DNA of 15,713 bases from CAYFKJ01 sp964528595 (GTDB lineage Bacteria > Pseudomonadota > Alphaproteobacteria > UBA2966), in the NCBI GenBank assembly GCA_964528595.1, contig CAZGTM010000075.1, positions 1 to 15,713 on the forward strand. The letters are read 5' to 3'. Both the position numbers and the translations under genes were made by a program. Below the pieces are notes generated by a model. It had not been told where the DNA came from and made no database searches. It worked only from the letters and a program-made list of their open reading frames with translations. This document shows positions 1 through 11,416 of the stretch, piece after piece. Numbering within the stretch: position 1 is the first letter of the stretch; the number at the start of each line of letters is the position of its first letter.

Positions 1-75
1 GGAGTGTAGCTCAACTGGTAGAGCACCGGTCTCCAAAACCGGGGGTTGCGGGTTCAAGTCCTGCCACTCCTGCCA
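1..75 (+). tRNA. tRNA-Trp (CCA), 5' end cut by one base
   Basis: Decodes UGG. The cloverleaf is complete except for the first base: D stem 9-12/21-24, anticodon stem 26-30/38-42 with loop 31-37 and anticodon CCA at 33-35, T stem 48-52/60-64 with loop TTCAAGT, 3' acceptor strand 65-71 (cactcct), discriminator G72 and an encoded CCA at 73-75. The acceptor stem needs one more A before position 1, so the gene starts one base outside the window. A tRNA-Trp directly upstream of secE-nusG is a common bacterial arrangement, and it is probably co-transcribed with secE, since I see no convincing promoter in 76-170. Confidence 0.97.
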
Positions 76-97
76 GCGACCGGCGAAGAAATTGATT

Positions 98-141
98 GGC
101 GCGCAAAGCGCGACAGATTGGGCGCGCGGAGCGCGACAGAT
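98..141 (+). repeat. Tandem pair of 21-bp hairpin repeats
   Basis: Two direct copies, 98-118 and 121-141, match at 19 of 21 bases and differ only in the loop (aaa versus gga). Each copy holds a 5-bp cgcgc/gcgcg stem with a 3-base loop (100-104/108-112 and 123-127/131-135) followed by gacagat. They lie between the tRNA-Trp 3' end and secE. They may serve as a spacer or processing structure when the tRNA is cut from the transcript. Neither copy has a T-tract, so a terminator is unlikely. Function unknown. Confidence 0.7.
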
Positions 142-170
142 AGAAGCGATAGGTTCGATTGACGGTATCA

Positions 171-368
171 ATGGCTAAAACAAGTCCAGGCGAATTCATC
201 CGGCAAGTCCGTCAGGAAACGGCAAAGGTCACGTGGCCGACGCGTAAGGAAACCGGTGTTACGACGGTGATGGTGTTCATCATGGTCGTGGCGGCGGCGC
301 TGTTTTTCCTGCTCGTCGATCAGATCCTGTCGTTCGGCGTCAAATTGCTTCTAGGACTGGGAGGGTAA
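171..368 (+). CDS. secE: Preprotein translocase subunit SecE
   Basis: Small essential inner-membrane subunit of the SecYEG protein-export channel; it clamps the two halves of SecY. The 65-residue protein is the short single-span form typical of most bacteria outside the enterics, which have three spans. Residues 8-28 form the amphipathic cytoplasmic helix ending in the conserved VTWPTRKET motif (20-28), and one hydrophobic span covers about 30-49. I chose ATG 171 because it gives the family-typical MAKTSPGEF start. An in-frame TTG at 159 would add four residues without family support. The ribosome binding site is weak (gacgg about five bases upstream). nusG begins four bases after the stop, so the two genes are translated from one message. 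Confidence 0.95.
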   Translation: MAKTSPGEFIRQVRQETAKVTWPTRKETGVTTVMVFIMVVAAALFFLLVDQILSFGVKLLLGLGG

Positions 369-372
369 CGCC

Positions 373-903
373 ATGGCGATGCGCTGGTATATCGTGCATG
401 CCTATTCGGGCTTTGAGAAGAAGGTTGCCCTGGCGATCAAGGAACAGGCCTCCCAGCAGGACATGGAAGACCTGTTCGACGAAGTGATCGTGCCGACCGA
501 GGAGGTCGTCGAGGTCCGCCGCGGCGCCAAGGTGAGTTCCGAACGCAAGTTCTTCCCGGGCTATGTTCTCGCCCACATGGAGATGACCGACGAAAGCTAC
601 CACCTGGTCAAGGAAACGCCGAAAGTGACAGGTTTCCTCGGCACCGGCGGCAAGCCGTCGCCGATCACCCAGGGGGAGGCCGACCGCATCCTGCGCCAGG
701 TCCAGGAAGGCATCGACCGGCCCAAGCCGTCCGTTACCTTCGAGGTTGGCGAGCAGGTCCGCGTCACGGACGGTCCGTTCGTTTCGTTCAACGGTCACGT
801 CGAGGATATTGATGAAGAACGCGCGCGGCTCAAGGTCGCGGTGTCGATCTTCGGCCGGGCAACGCCCGTCGAACTGGAATACAGCCAGGTCGAGAAAGTT
901 TGA
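373..903 (+). CDS. nusG: Transcription termination/antitermination factor NusG
   Basis: NusG binds RNA polymerase across the clamp, reduces pausing, and links the polymerase to Rho or to ribosomal protein S10. The 176-residue protein has an N-terminal NGN domain (about residues 5-105, beginning RWYIVHAYSGFEKKV) and a C-terminal KOW domain (about 123-176, containing VGEQVRVTDGPFVSFNGHVEDID). The length is normal for alphaproteobacteria. ATG 373 is preceded by a good Shine-Dalgarno sequence (ggaggg at about 359-364) that overlaps the end of secE. A second in-frame ATG at 379 is possible, but the MAMRW start is the usual one. The next gene, rplK, lies 118 bases on, behind a structured leader. 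Confidence 0.97.
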   Translation: MAMRWYIVHAYSGFEKKVALAIKEQASQQDMEDLFDEVIVPTEEVVEVRRGAKVSSERKFFPGYVLAHMEMTDESYHLVKETPKVTGFLGTGGKPSPITQGEADRILRQVQEGIDRPKPSVTFEVGEQVRVTDGPFVSFNGHVEDIDEERARLKVAVSIFGRATPVELEYSQVEKV

Positions 904-1003
904 GTTTCGCCGCGCCTTGAGGCGCGGCATCGAGCGTGTGGGAGGCCCGCCATAGCCGTACCACACACCCCTTGCGGCGAAACCCCGATGGGTCCGCCGC
1001 GCC
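904..1003 (+). promoter_or_regulatory. Structured rplK leader with candidate L1-binding site
   Basis: The nusG-rplK spacer is dense in pairing. At 936-966 a gtgtgg/ccacac stem encloses an asymmetric loop (GA 942-943 against GTA 958-960) and a ggc/gcc helix (944-946/955-957). This resembles the L1-binding motif known from 23S rRNA and from the mRNAs of L1-repressed operons, where L1 blocks translation of the L11-L1 unit. Around it I see a 7-bp hairpin 910-916/921-927, a 10-bp long-range stem 904-913/974-983, and an 8-bp pairing 921-928/996-1003. The hairpin cannot coexist with either of the latter two. What I see is the complementarity; the L1 role is inference from motif and position. Confidence 0.65.
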
Positions 1004-1021
1004 ACTGAATAGGGAAAGAAA

Positions 1022-1450
1022 ATGGCAAAGAAGATTGAAGGCTACATCAAATTACAGGTGCCGGCCGGGCAGGCCAATCCGTCGCCGCCGATCGGCCCGG
1101 CGCTGGGTCAGCGCGGTCTCAACATCATGGAGTTCTGCAAGGCGTTCAACGCCGACACGCAGGGTATGGAACCCGGTATGCCGATCCCGACCATCATTAC
1201 GGTCTATGTCGACAAGTCGTTTTCCTACGAGACCAAAACGCCGCCGGCGTCGTTCTTCCTCAAGAAGGCGGCCAGGCTCAATAAGGGTTCGGAAATGCCG
1301 GGCCGGGACATCGTCGGTTTCGTGACGTCGGCCCAGTGCAAGGAAATTGCGGAAAACAAGATGAAGGACCTCAACGCCTATGATCTCGATCAGGCGGCGG
1401 AAATGATCAAAGGCTCGGCGCGTTCGATGGGCCTCGAGGTGAGGGGTTAA
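1022..1450 (+). CDS. rplK: 50S ribosomal protein L11
   Basis: L11 binds the GTPase-associated region of 23S rRNA at the base of the L7/L12 stalk and is needed for RelA activation by uncharged tRNA. The 142-residue protein has the usual length. Its N-terminal domain carries the proline-rich loop PAGQANPSPPIGPALGQRG (14-32), the region where thiostrepton-type antibiotics act, with P23 matching the classic position 22 of the mature protein. The C-terminal rRNA-binding domain includes PGRDIVGFVTSAQCKEIAE. ATG 1022 follows an aggga Shine-Dalgarno at 1011-1015. rplA starts four bases after the stop, the conserved L11-L1 bicistron. Confidence 0.98.
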   Translation: MAKKIEGYIKLQVPAGQANPSPPIGPALGQRGLNIMEFCKAFNADTQGMEPGMPIPTIITVYVDKSFSYETKTPPASFFLKKAARLNKGSEMPGRDIVGFVTSAQCKEIAENKMKDLNAYDLDQAAEMIKGSARSMGLEVRG

Positions 1451-1454
1451 GACC

Positions 1455-2153
1455 ATGGCGCGTATGGGAAAAAGATTGAAAGCCGTTCACGAGACCATCG
1501 ACCGGGACGCCCAGTATGCGGCGGAAGAAGCCGTAAAGCTGGTCAAGGATGGTGCCAAAGCCAAGTTCGACGAGACCATCGAAATTGCCATGAACCTGGG
1601 CGTCGATCCGCGCCATGCCGACCAGATGGTGCGCGGTGTCGTGCAGTTGCCCAACGGAACGGGCAAGAACGTCAAGGTCGCCGTCTTCGCCAAGGACGCC
1701 AAGGCCGAGGAAGCCAAGGAAGCCGGCGCTGATTTCGTCGGAGCCGAGGAACTGGCCGAACAGATCCAGGGCGGCATGATGGATTTCGACCGCTGCATCG
1801 CGACGCCGGACATGATGGCCGTGGTCGGCCGTCTCGGTAAGGTGCTCGGCCCGCGTGGCCTGATGCCCAACCCCAAACTGGGCACGGTTACGCCCGACGT
1901 TGTGCAGGCCATCAAGGACGCTAAGGGCGGCCAGGTCGAGTACCGCGTCGAGAAGGCTGGCGTGATCCACGCCGGCATCGGCAAAGCGAGTTTTTCGGAA
2001 GACGCCATCCTTGAAAACTTCAAGGCGTTTTTCAGCGCCGTCGCGGGTTCCAAACCCACCGGCGCAAAAGGAACCTTCATCAAGAAGGTTGCGTTGAGTT
2101 CAACCATGGGCGCGGGCGTCGTTATAGACGTCGCGAGCCTGAGCGGCCAATAG
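1455..2153 (+). CDS. rplA: 50S ribosomal protein L1
   Basis: L1 forms the mobile stalk beside the ribosomal E site and helps deacylated tRNA leave. In many bacteria it also represses its own L11-L1 mRNA. The 232-residue protein matches the family length, with the two-domain L1 fold and the signature GPRGLMPNPKLG at about residues 132-143. ATG 1455 sits four bases after the rplK stop; the Shine-Dalgarno (gagg) lies inside the end of rplK, so translational coupling is likely. The candidate L1 target lies ahead of rplK at 936-966. The stop TAG at 2151 is followed by the 307-base L10-type leader. Confidence 0.98.
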   Translation: MARMGKRLKAVHETIDRDAQYAAEEAVKLVKDGAKAKFDETIEIAMNLGVDPRHADQMVRGVVQLPNGTGKNVKVAVFAKDAKAEEAKEAGADFVGAEELAEQIQGGMMDFDRCIATPDMMAVVGRLGKVLGPRGLMPNPKLGTVTPDVVQAIKDAKGGQVEYRVEKAGVIHAGIGKASFSEDAILENFKAFFSAVAGSKPTGAKGTFIKKVALSSTMGAGVVIDVASLSGQ

Positions 2154-2460
2154 CGGCCGCAGCTTAGGAGTTTCACCGTCCTGTTTCTGCAGGGTGGTGG
2201 ATAGGAAGCGAGGGGAAACCCGGACTTCCGACCTGTCCGAGACTGCAGGCGCCAAGCCATCCGGACGTTGGATGGGGCGGCATAATATCAAGCCGCCTGC
2301 ATAGACGGGGGAACGACCAGGATTTTCGCCCATTGGGCGCTGATCCTCGGTTTGAGCCTCTGGGACAGGGGTGTGGGATGGAGCCGTCTGGTTCCGTCCT
2401 TGTCGTAACCCAGGACGGGGAGGGCCCAGCCCGAACCGCCTGAACTGTCGGAGACCAGAA
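2154..2460 (+). promoter_or_regulatory. L10-type autoregulatory leader upstream of rplJ
   Basis: This 307-base gene-free stretch has the position and style of the leader to which the L10-(L12) complex binds to repress rplJ translation. The hairpins I can draw are 2221-2225/2235-2239, 2257-2262/2270-2275 (ccatcc/ggatgg), 2276-2281/2292-2297 (ggcggc/gccgcc), and 2394-2400/2412-2418 (ccgtcct/aggacgg). The last sits on a 4-bp stem 2388-2391/2426-2429 across a very asymmetric internal loop (two bases against seven), the geometry expected of a kink-turn such as L10 mRNA sites contain. A long-range pairing 2244-2249/2296-2301 may close the middle part. I saw no good promoter here. The L10 assignment comes from position plus shape, not from an alignment. 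Confidence 0.65.
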
Positions 2461-2979
2461 GTGGACCAAGCGCAGAAGAGAGAGCTGGTCACGGAATTGA
2501 ACGGCGTGTTTTCGGACGCGGCGTCAATAGTTGTCACCCACTACAGCGGGCTGACGGTGACGGAGATCAATGATCTGCGGAACCAGATGCGCGACGCGGG
2601 CGCCAGCTTCAAAGTGACCAAGAATCGGCTCGCTCGTCTCGCTCTTGCGGATACGCCTTATGCGCCTTTGGCGGACATGTTTACCGGACCGACCGCGATC
2701 GCCTTCTCTGAAGACGTCGTGGCGCCGGCCAAAGTGGCCGTCAATTACGCCAAGAAAAACGACAAACTCGTCGTTCTCGGTGGTGCCATGGGCGAAACCA
2801 TGCTGGACGAGACCGGAATTAAGGAACTTGCCTCATTGCCGTCGTTGGACGAGCTCCGGGGCAAGATCGTCGGTCTTCTGCAAGCTCCCGCCACCAAGGT
2901 GGCTGGTGTATTGCAGGCCCCGGCCGGCCAATTGGCCAGGGTCATGGGCGCCTATGCAAGCAAGGACGAGGCGGCGTAA
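2461..2979 (+). CDS. rplJ: 50S ribosomal protein L10
   Basis: L10 anchors L7/L12 dimers to 23S rRNA, forming the flexible stalk that recruits translation GTPases. The 172-residue protein starts at GTG 2461 with the family-typical DQAQKRELVTELN after the initiator, preceded by ggag at 2450-2453 at good spacing. The frame stays open 30 codons further upstream to another GTG at 2371, but that part lies in the structured leader and has no family resemblance. The globular rRNA-binding part includes GLTVTEINDLRNQMRDAG, and the C-terminal helix (LLQAPATKVAGVLQAPAGQL and onward) is where L7/L12 N-terminal domains dock. The GTG start, weaker than ATG, suits a gene under translational control. Confidence 0.97.
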   Translation: MDQAQKRELVTELNGVFSDAASIVVTHYSGLTVTEINDLRNQMRDAGASFKVTKNRLARLALADTPYAPLADMFTGPTAIAFSEDVVAPAKVAVNYAKKNDKLVVLGGAMGETMLDETGIKELASLPSLDELRGKIVGLLQAPATKVAGVLQAPAGQLARVMGAYASKDEAA

Positions 2980-3006
2980 GGCCGTTCCGACCAAGATGCA
3001 ATTGGA

Positions 3007-3030
3007 ACCCGCCGATAGGTATCAGCGGGT
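3007..3030 (+). promoter_or_regulatory. Hairpin in the rplJ-rplL spacer
   Basis: A 6-bp acccgc/gcgggt stem (3007-3012/3025-3030) with an inner gat/atc extension (3014-3016/3021-3023) closing a four-base loop sits in the 81-base rplJ-rplL spacer, about 14 bases before the rplL Shine-Dalgarno. There is no T-tract, so it is not an intrinsic terminator. A hairpin here could protect the message or help set the higher output of rplL (four or more copies of L7/L12 per ribosome against one L10). That role is inference. Confidence 0.5.
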
Positions 3031-3060
3031 CTGAAAATCAAACCGAGGAGCTAAAGAAAA

Positions 3061-3438
3061 ATGGCTGATCTAGAAAAAATTGCCGAGGACCTGTCCTCGC
3101 TTACTGTGATGGAAGCCGCCGAGCTTTCCAAACTCTTGGAAGAGAAGTGGGGCGTTTCCGCCGCCGCGCCTGTTGCCGTTGCCGCCGCCCCTGGCGCCGC
3201 CGGCGGTGGCGAGGCCGCTGAGGAAAAGACCGACTTCGATGTCATCCTGGCATCCATTGGCGAGAAGAAGATCAACGTCATCAAAGAGGTTCGGGCCATC
3301 ACCGGTCTTGGCCTCAAGGAAGCGAAAGATCTCGTCGAAGGCGCGCCGAAGGCCGTCAAGGAAGCCGTGGCCAAGGACGAGGCCGACAAGATCAAAGAGC
3401 AGCTTGAGGGCGCCGGCGCAACCGTCGAGCTCAAGTAA
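3061..3438 (+). CDS. rplL: 50S ribosomal protein L7/L12
   Basis: Multicopy stalk protein that contacts EF-G, EF-Tu, IF2 and RF3 and stimulates their GTPase cycles. The 125-residue protein shows the three family parts: an N-terminal dimerisation domain (about 1-32), an Ala/Gly-rich flexible hinge (about 33-52), and a C-terminal factor-binding domain with ITGLGLKEAKDLVE (80-93) and KAVKEAVAKDEADKIKEQLE. ATG 3061 follows a strong gaggag Shine-Dalgarno (3045-3050), stronger than that of rplJ, in keeping with the higher copy number of the product. A 259-base structured spacer separates it from rpoB. Confidence 0.98.
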   Translation: MADLEKIAEDLSSLTVMEAAELSKLLEEKWGVSAAAPVAVAAAPGAAGGGEAAEEKTDFDVILASIGEKKINVIKEVRAITGLGLKEAKDLVEGAPKAVKEAVAKDEADKIKEQLEGAGATVELK

Positions 3439-3457
3439 CCGTTCTTTGCGGGCATTG

Positions 3458-3487
3458 CCGCGGAACCGGTATCTGCCGGTTCCGCGG
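3458..3487 (+). promoter_or_regulatory. 12-bp perfect hairpin downstream of rplL
   Basis: A perfect 12-bp stem, 3458-3469 (ccgcggaaccgg) with 3476-3487, closes a six-base loop (tatctg) 19 bases after the rplL stop. The following bases are tcgatgca, not a T-run, so full termination is unlikely. In E. coli the rplL-rpoB spacer contains an attenuator and an RNase III processing site that set the polymerase-to-ribosomal-protein ratio. This hairpin is in the matching place and could play either part. The structure is seen directly; the role is inferred by position. Confidence 0.6.
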
Positions 3488-3697
3488 TCGATGCAGCCTG
3501 GCTCCGGGGCTCGCATGGCGCGAAGACTGGAGCACGAGAATTTGGGCGTGGTGGCAGCCCGGCGGAGGAATATCCCCCGCATTATTTGCCGCTAGCCGCG
3601 ACGCCGAACGGTTTGGCGCCGCATCAATACGGTTTCGGTTGGCGCCCCGCGTTACGCGGAGCGAGCGCCGACCAGAACATGAGGACGAGGAACCAGC
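3488..3697 (+). promoter_or_regulatory. Structured leader upstream of rpoB
   Basis: The rest of the rplL-rpoB spacer has no coding potential that I can support. It contains two more hairpins: cgccgaa/tttggcg at 3602-3608/3612-3618 with a three-base loop, and a two-tier structure with a 9-bp stem 3637-3645/3665-3673 (one G-U pair) enclosing an inner ccgcg/cgcgg hairpin 3647-3651/3655-3659. The latter ends 24 bases before the rpoB ATG. The Shine-Dalgarno is gagg within 3681-3690. No promoter with good -35 and -10 boxes was found. Confidence 0.5.
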
Positions 3698-6600
3698 ATG
3701 GCAGTCTCCTTTACGGGTCGAAAAAGAGTTCGCAAGGATTTTGGCCGCATTCCCACGGTCGCTTCGATGCCCAATCTCATCGAAGTGCAGAAGATCTCCT
3801 ACGAGCATTTTCTGCAAAAAGGCGTGGAAGCGGACAACCGCACCGATACCGGCTTGCAGGCGGTATTCAAGTCGGTCTATCCCATTGCGGATTTCTCCGA
3901 AACGTCATCCCTTGAGTACGTCAAATACGATCTCGAGGAACCGAAATACGACGTCGAGGAATGCCAGCTTCGCGGGATGACCTATTCGGCTCCTTTGAAG
4001 GTGACGTTGCGCCTGATCGTCTTCGAAGTCGACCCCGACACCGATGCCAAGTCGGTGCTCGATATCAAGGAGCAGGACGTCTACATGGGCGACATGCCGC
4101 TCATGACCGACAACGGCACCTTCGTCGTCAACGGCACGGAGCGCGTCATCGTCAGCCAGATGCACCGCTCTCCCGGCGTCTTCTTCGACCACGACAAGGG
4201 CAAAACCCATTCTTCGGGCAAATTCCTTTTCACCGCCCGCATTATTCCCTACCGCGGCAGTTGGCTCGACTTCGAGTTTGACGCCAAGGATATCGTTCAC
4301 GTCCGCATCGACCGCCGCCGCAAATTGCCGGTGACGACCNNNNNNNNNNNNNNNNNNNNNNNNNNNNNNNNNNNNNNNNNNNNNNNNNNNNNNNNNNNNN
4401 NNNNNNNNNNNNNNNNNNNNNNNNNNNNNNNNNNNNNNNGGCTCGTCGCAGCTCAGCCAGTTTATGGATCAGACCAACCCGCTCAGCGAGATTACCCACA
4501 AGCGCCGCCTGTCGGCGCTCGGCCCGGGTGGTCTGACGCGCGAGCGCGCGGGCTTCGAAGTCCGCGACGTGCATCCCACGCACTACGGCCGGATCTGCCC
4601 GATCGAGACGCCGGAAGGCCCGAACATCGGTCTGATCAACAGTCTGGCGACGTATGCGCGGGTCAATAAATACGGCTTCATCGAAAGCCCCTACCGCCAC
4701 GTCAAGGACGGCAAGGTGACGCCGGAGGTCTCGTATCTCTCGGCCATGGAAGAGGGCAAGTACACCATCGCCCAGGCCAATGCCGAACTCGACGCCAAGG
4801 GCAAGTTCGTCGCCGACATGGTGAGCTGCCGCAAGGGCGGCGACTTCGTCATGACGACGCCGGATACGATCGAGTACATGGACGTGTCGCCCAAGCAGCT
4901 GGTTTCGGTGGCCGCGGCGCTCATTCCGTTCCTCGAGAACGATGACGCCAACCGCGCCCTGATGGGCTCGAACATGCAGCGTCAGGCCGTGCCGCTCATC
5001 CAGGCCGAGGCGCCGCTGGTCGGCACCGGCATGGAAGAAGTGGTGGCGCGCGATTCCGGTGTGGCCACCGTGGCGCGGCGCTCCGGCGTCGTCGAGCAGA
5101 TCGACGCCAAGCGCATCGTCGTGCGGGTAACCGGCGAAACCGACGTCAGCCAGTCCGGCGTCGATATCTACAACCTGCTGAAGTTCCAGCGCTCCAACCA
5201 GAACACCTGCATCAACCAGCGGCCGCTGGTTCGCGTCGGCGACAAGATTACCGCCGGCGACATCATCGCCGACGGTCCCTCGACGGAGCTCGGCGAACTG
5301 GCCCTGGGCCGCAATGTGCTGGTCGCCTTCATGCCTTGGGGCGGCTACAACTTCGAGGATTCAATTCTGATCTCTGAGCGCATCGTGCGCGATGACGTCT
5401 TCACCTCGATCCACATCGAGGAATTCGAGGTCATGGCCCGCGATACCAAGTTGGGCCAGGAAGAGATCACCCGCGATATTCCGAACGTCGGTGAAGAAGC
5501 CCTGAAGAACCTCGATGAGGCGGGCATCGTCTACATCGGCGCCGAGATCAATCCGGGCGATATCCTGGTCGGCAAAATCACGCCGAAGGGCGAAAGCCCC
5601 ATGACGCCGGAGGAAAAACTGCTCCGCGCGATCTTCGGTGAAAAGGCCTCCGACGTTCGTGATACCTCGTTGAAGCTGCCGCCGGGCGTTGCCGGTACGG
5701 TGGTTGAGGTCCGGGTGTTCTCGCGCCACGGCGTTGAGAAGGACGAACGCGCCCTGGCCATCGAGCACGAGGAGATCGAACATCTCGCCAAGGACCGGGA
5801 TGACGAACTGGAGATCCTTGAGCGCAGCACCTACGACCGCCTCAAAACCGTCCTGATGAACCGCATCATCGTCAGCGGTCCGAAGGACATGAAGACCGGC
5901 GGTAAGATCACCGAAGCCATGCTGGAAGAGGTGTCGCGCGGTCAGTGGTGGCAGATCGGCCTCAAGGACGCCAAGGTCATGGAAGACGTGGAGCAGCTCA
6001 AGAAGCAGTTCGACGACGCCAAGACCAGCCTCGACGCCCGCTTCGACAACAAAGTCGACAAGCTCCAGCGCGGTGACGAGTTGCCGCCGGGGGTTATGAA
6101 AATGGTCAAGGTCTTCGTGGCCGTGAAGCGCAAGCTGCAGCCGGGCGACAAGATGGCCGGCCGTCACGGCAACAAGGGCGTGATTTCCAAGATCGTTCCG
6201 GTCGAGGACATGCCCTACCTGGAGGACGGCACGCCCGTCGATATCGTGCTCAATCCGCTCGGCGTGCCCTCGCGCATGAACGTGGGGCAGATCCTGGAGA
6301 CCCACCTGGGCTGGGCCTGCGCCGGCATCGGACGTCAAATCGGCGAGGTCGTCGACAACGTCAAACGCGGCGCCAAGGCGGACGAATTGAAGAAGTACTT
6401 CAAGGACCTTTACAGCAAGGATCAGTTCGACGAGGCCATCGCCGATATGAACGACGGCCAGCTGCAGGAGCTCGGCGACAACCTGAGGCGCGGTGTACCG
6501 ATCGCCACGCCGGTGTTCGACGGCGCCCACGAAGCCGACATCAACCAGATGCTGGAACGTGCCGGACTGGACGCGTCGGGCCAGAGCACGCTGATCGACG

Positions 6601-6992
6601 GCCGCACAGGCGAGGTCTTCGACCGTAAAGTGACGGTGGGCTACATCTACATGTTGAAGCTGCACCACCTGGTCGACGACAAGATCCATGCCCGGTCGAT
6701 CGGCCCGTACAGTCTGGTGACGCAGCAGCCTCTGGGCGGTAAGGCTCAGTTCGGCGGACAGCGTTTCGGTGAAATGGAAGTCTGGGCGTTGCAGGCCTAC
6801 GGCGCGGCCTACACGCTGCAGGAAATGCTCACCGTGAAGTCGGATGACGTCGCGGGCCGGACCAAGGTTTACGAGGCGATCGTCCGTGGCGACGACACCT
6901 TCGAAGCCGGCATTCCGGAAAGTTTCAACGTTTTGGTCAAGGAACTGAAAGCCCTCGGCCTCAACGTCGACCTGTCGCAGCAGAACTACTAA
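3698..6992 (+). CDS. rpoB: RNA polymerase beta subunit, interrupted by an N gap
   Basis: Beta forms one pincer of RNA polymerase and much of the active-site wall, including the rifampicin pocket. The N-terminal 214 codons (3698-4339) end at RIDRRRKLPVTT. After the gap 850 codons (4440-6989) resume at GSSQLSQFMDQTNPLSEITHK, the rifampicin-resistance cluster, in a different frame if the Ns are counted literally. By comparison with E. coli beta, about 300 residues are missing. The residues matching E. coli D516, H526 and S531 are the susceptible forms; position 518 is Thr rather than Asn. KMAGRHGNKGVISKI and the C-terminal ARSIGPYSLVTQQPLGGKAQ and YTLQEMLTVKSDDV blocks that contact beta' are intact. 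ATG 4464 is an internal Met, not a start. The complete protein would be about 1,360 residues. Confidence 0.95.
4340..4439. other. Assembly gap of 100 N inside rpoB
   Basis: Exactly 100 undetermined bases, a conventional placeholder for a scaffold gap of unknown size. The flanks match E. coli beta residues near 208 and 507, so roughly 300 codons (about 0.9 kb) are absent. 100 is also not a multiple of three, so a literal translation runs out of frame after the gap; this is an artefact, not a pseudogene. Window coordinates downstream are therefore probably about 0.8 kb too small relative to the genome. Confidence 0.97.
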
Positions 6993-7000
6993 TTAGGGAA

Positions 7001-7038
7001 CGCGCGGCGGCGGAGAATTCCTCTCCGCCGCCGGCGCG
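7001..7038 (+). promoter_or_regulatory. Strong GC hairpin between rpoB and rpoC
   Basis: An 11-bp stem 7006-7016/7022-7032 (ggcggcggaga with its complement, loop attcc) is extended by cgcgc/gcgcg (7001-7005/7034-7038) across one bulged G, giving 16 pairs. It fills most of the 66-base rpoB-rpoC spacer and ends seven bases before the rpoC Shine-Dalgarno (aaggag 7045-7050). The next bases are atgct, so there is no T-tract and no sign of intrinsic termination. It may protect mRNA ends after cleavage or insulate rpoC initiation from ribosomes leaving rpoB. Confidence 0.6.
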
Positions 7039-7058
7039 ATGCTCAAGGAGATACGCTC

Positions 7059-11339
<4,281 letters not shown>

Positions 11340-11367
11340 TTACCGCTTCATCAAAGCGAACCGCAAG

Positions 11368-11396
11368 AACGGGGCTCCATTTGGAGCCCCGTTTTT
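11368..11396 (+). terminator. Intrinsic terminator after rpoC
   Basis: An 11-bp stem, 11368-11378 (aacggggctcc) paired with 11383-11393, with tetraloop attt, runs straight into a T-tract (11392-11396). It lies 29 bases after the rpoC stop and should end the secE/rpl/rpoBC transcript. Together with the promoter at 11610 it separates the rpoBC unit from the str operon. Confidence 0.93.
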
Positions 11397-11416
11397 CGTC
11401 GACTTAATGTCATCCC

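Noticed and set aside
92..152. Possible secE promoter (ttgatt or ttgggc as -35)
   Set aside because: No matching -10 at 16-18 bases spacing; co-transcription with tRNA-Trp is simpler.
2268..2288. Possible promoter with cataat in the rplJ leader
   Set aside because: No -35 box at acceptable spacing; the bases are the loop of the hairpin 2276-2297.
2371..2460. An in-frame 30-codon N-terminal extension of rplJ from GTG 2371
   Set aside because: It lies in the structured leader, has no L10 similarity, and GTG 2461 has a better Shine-Dalgarno and the family start.
4440..4669. Continuation of the first rpoB part through the Ns in its literal frame
   Set aside because: The translation after the Ns in that frame is not RpoB; it is an artefact of a 100-base placeholder.
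5361..6689. A 442-codon minus-strand open frame opposite rpoB
   Set aside because: Same GC-driven antisense effect; no recognisable motif and no plausible ribosome binding site context.
4464..6992. A separate gene starting at ATG 4464
   Set aside because: This Met is the one in FMDQTNPLSEITHK inside the rifampicin cluster of RpoB; the frame continues upstream to the N gap.
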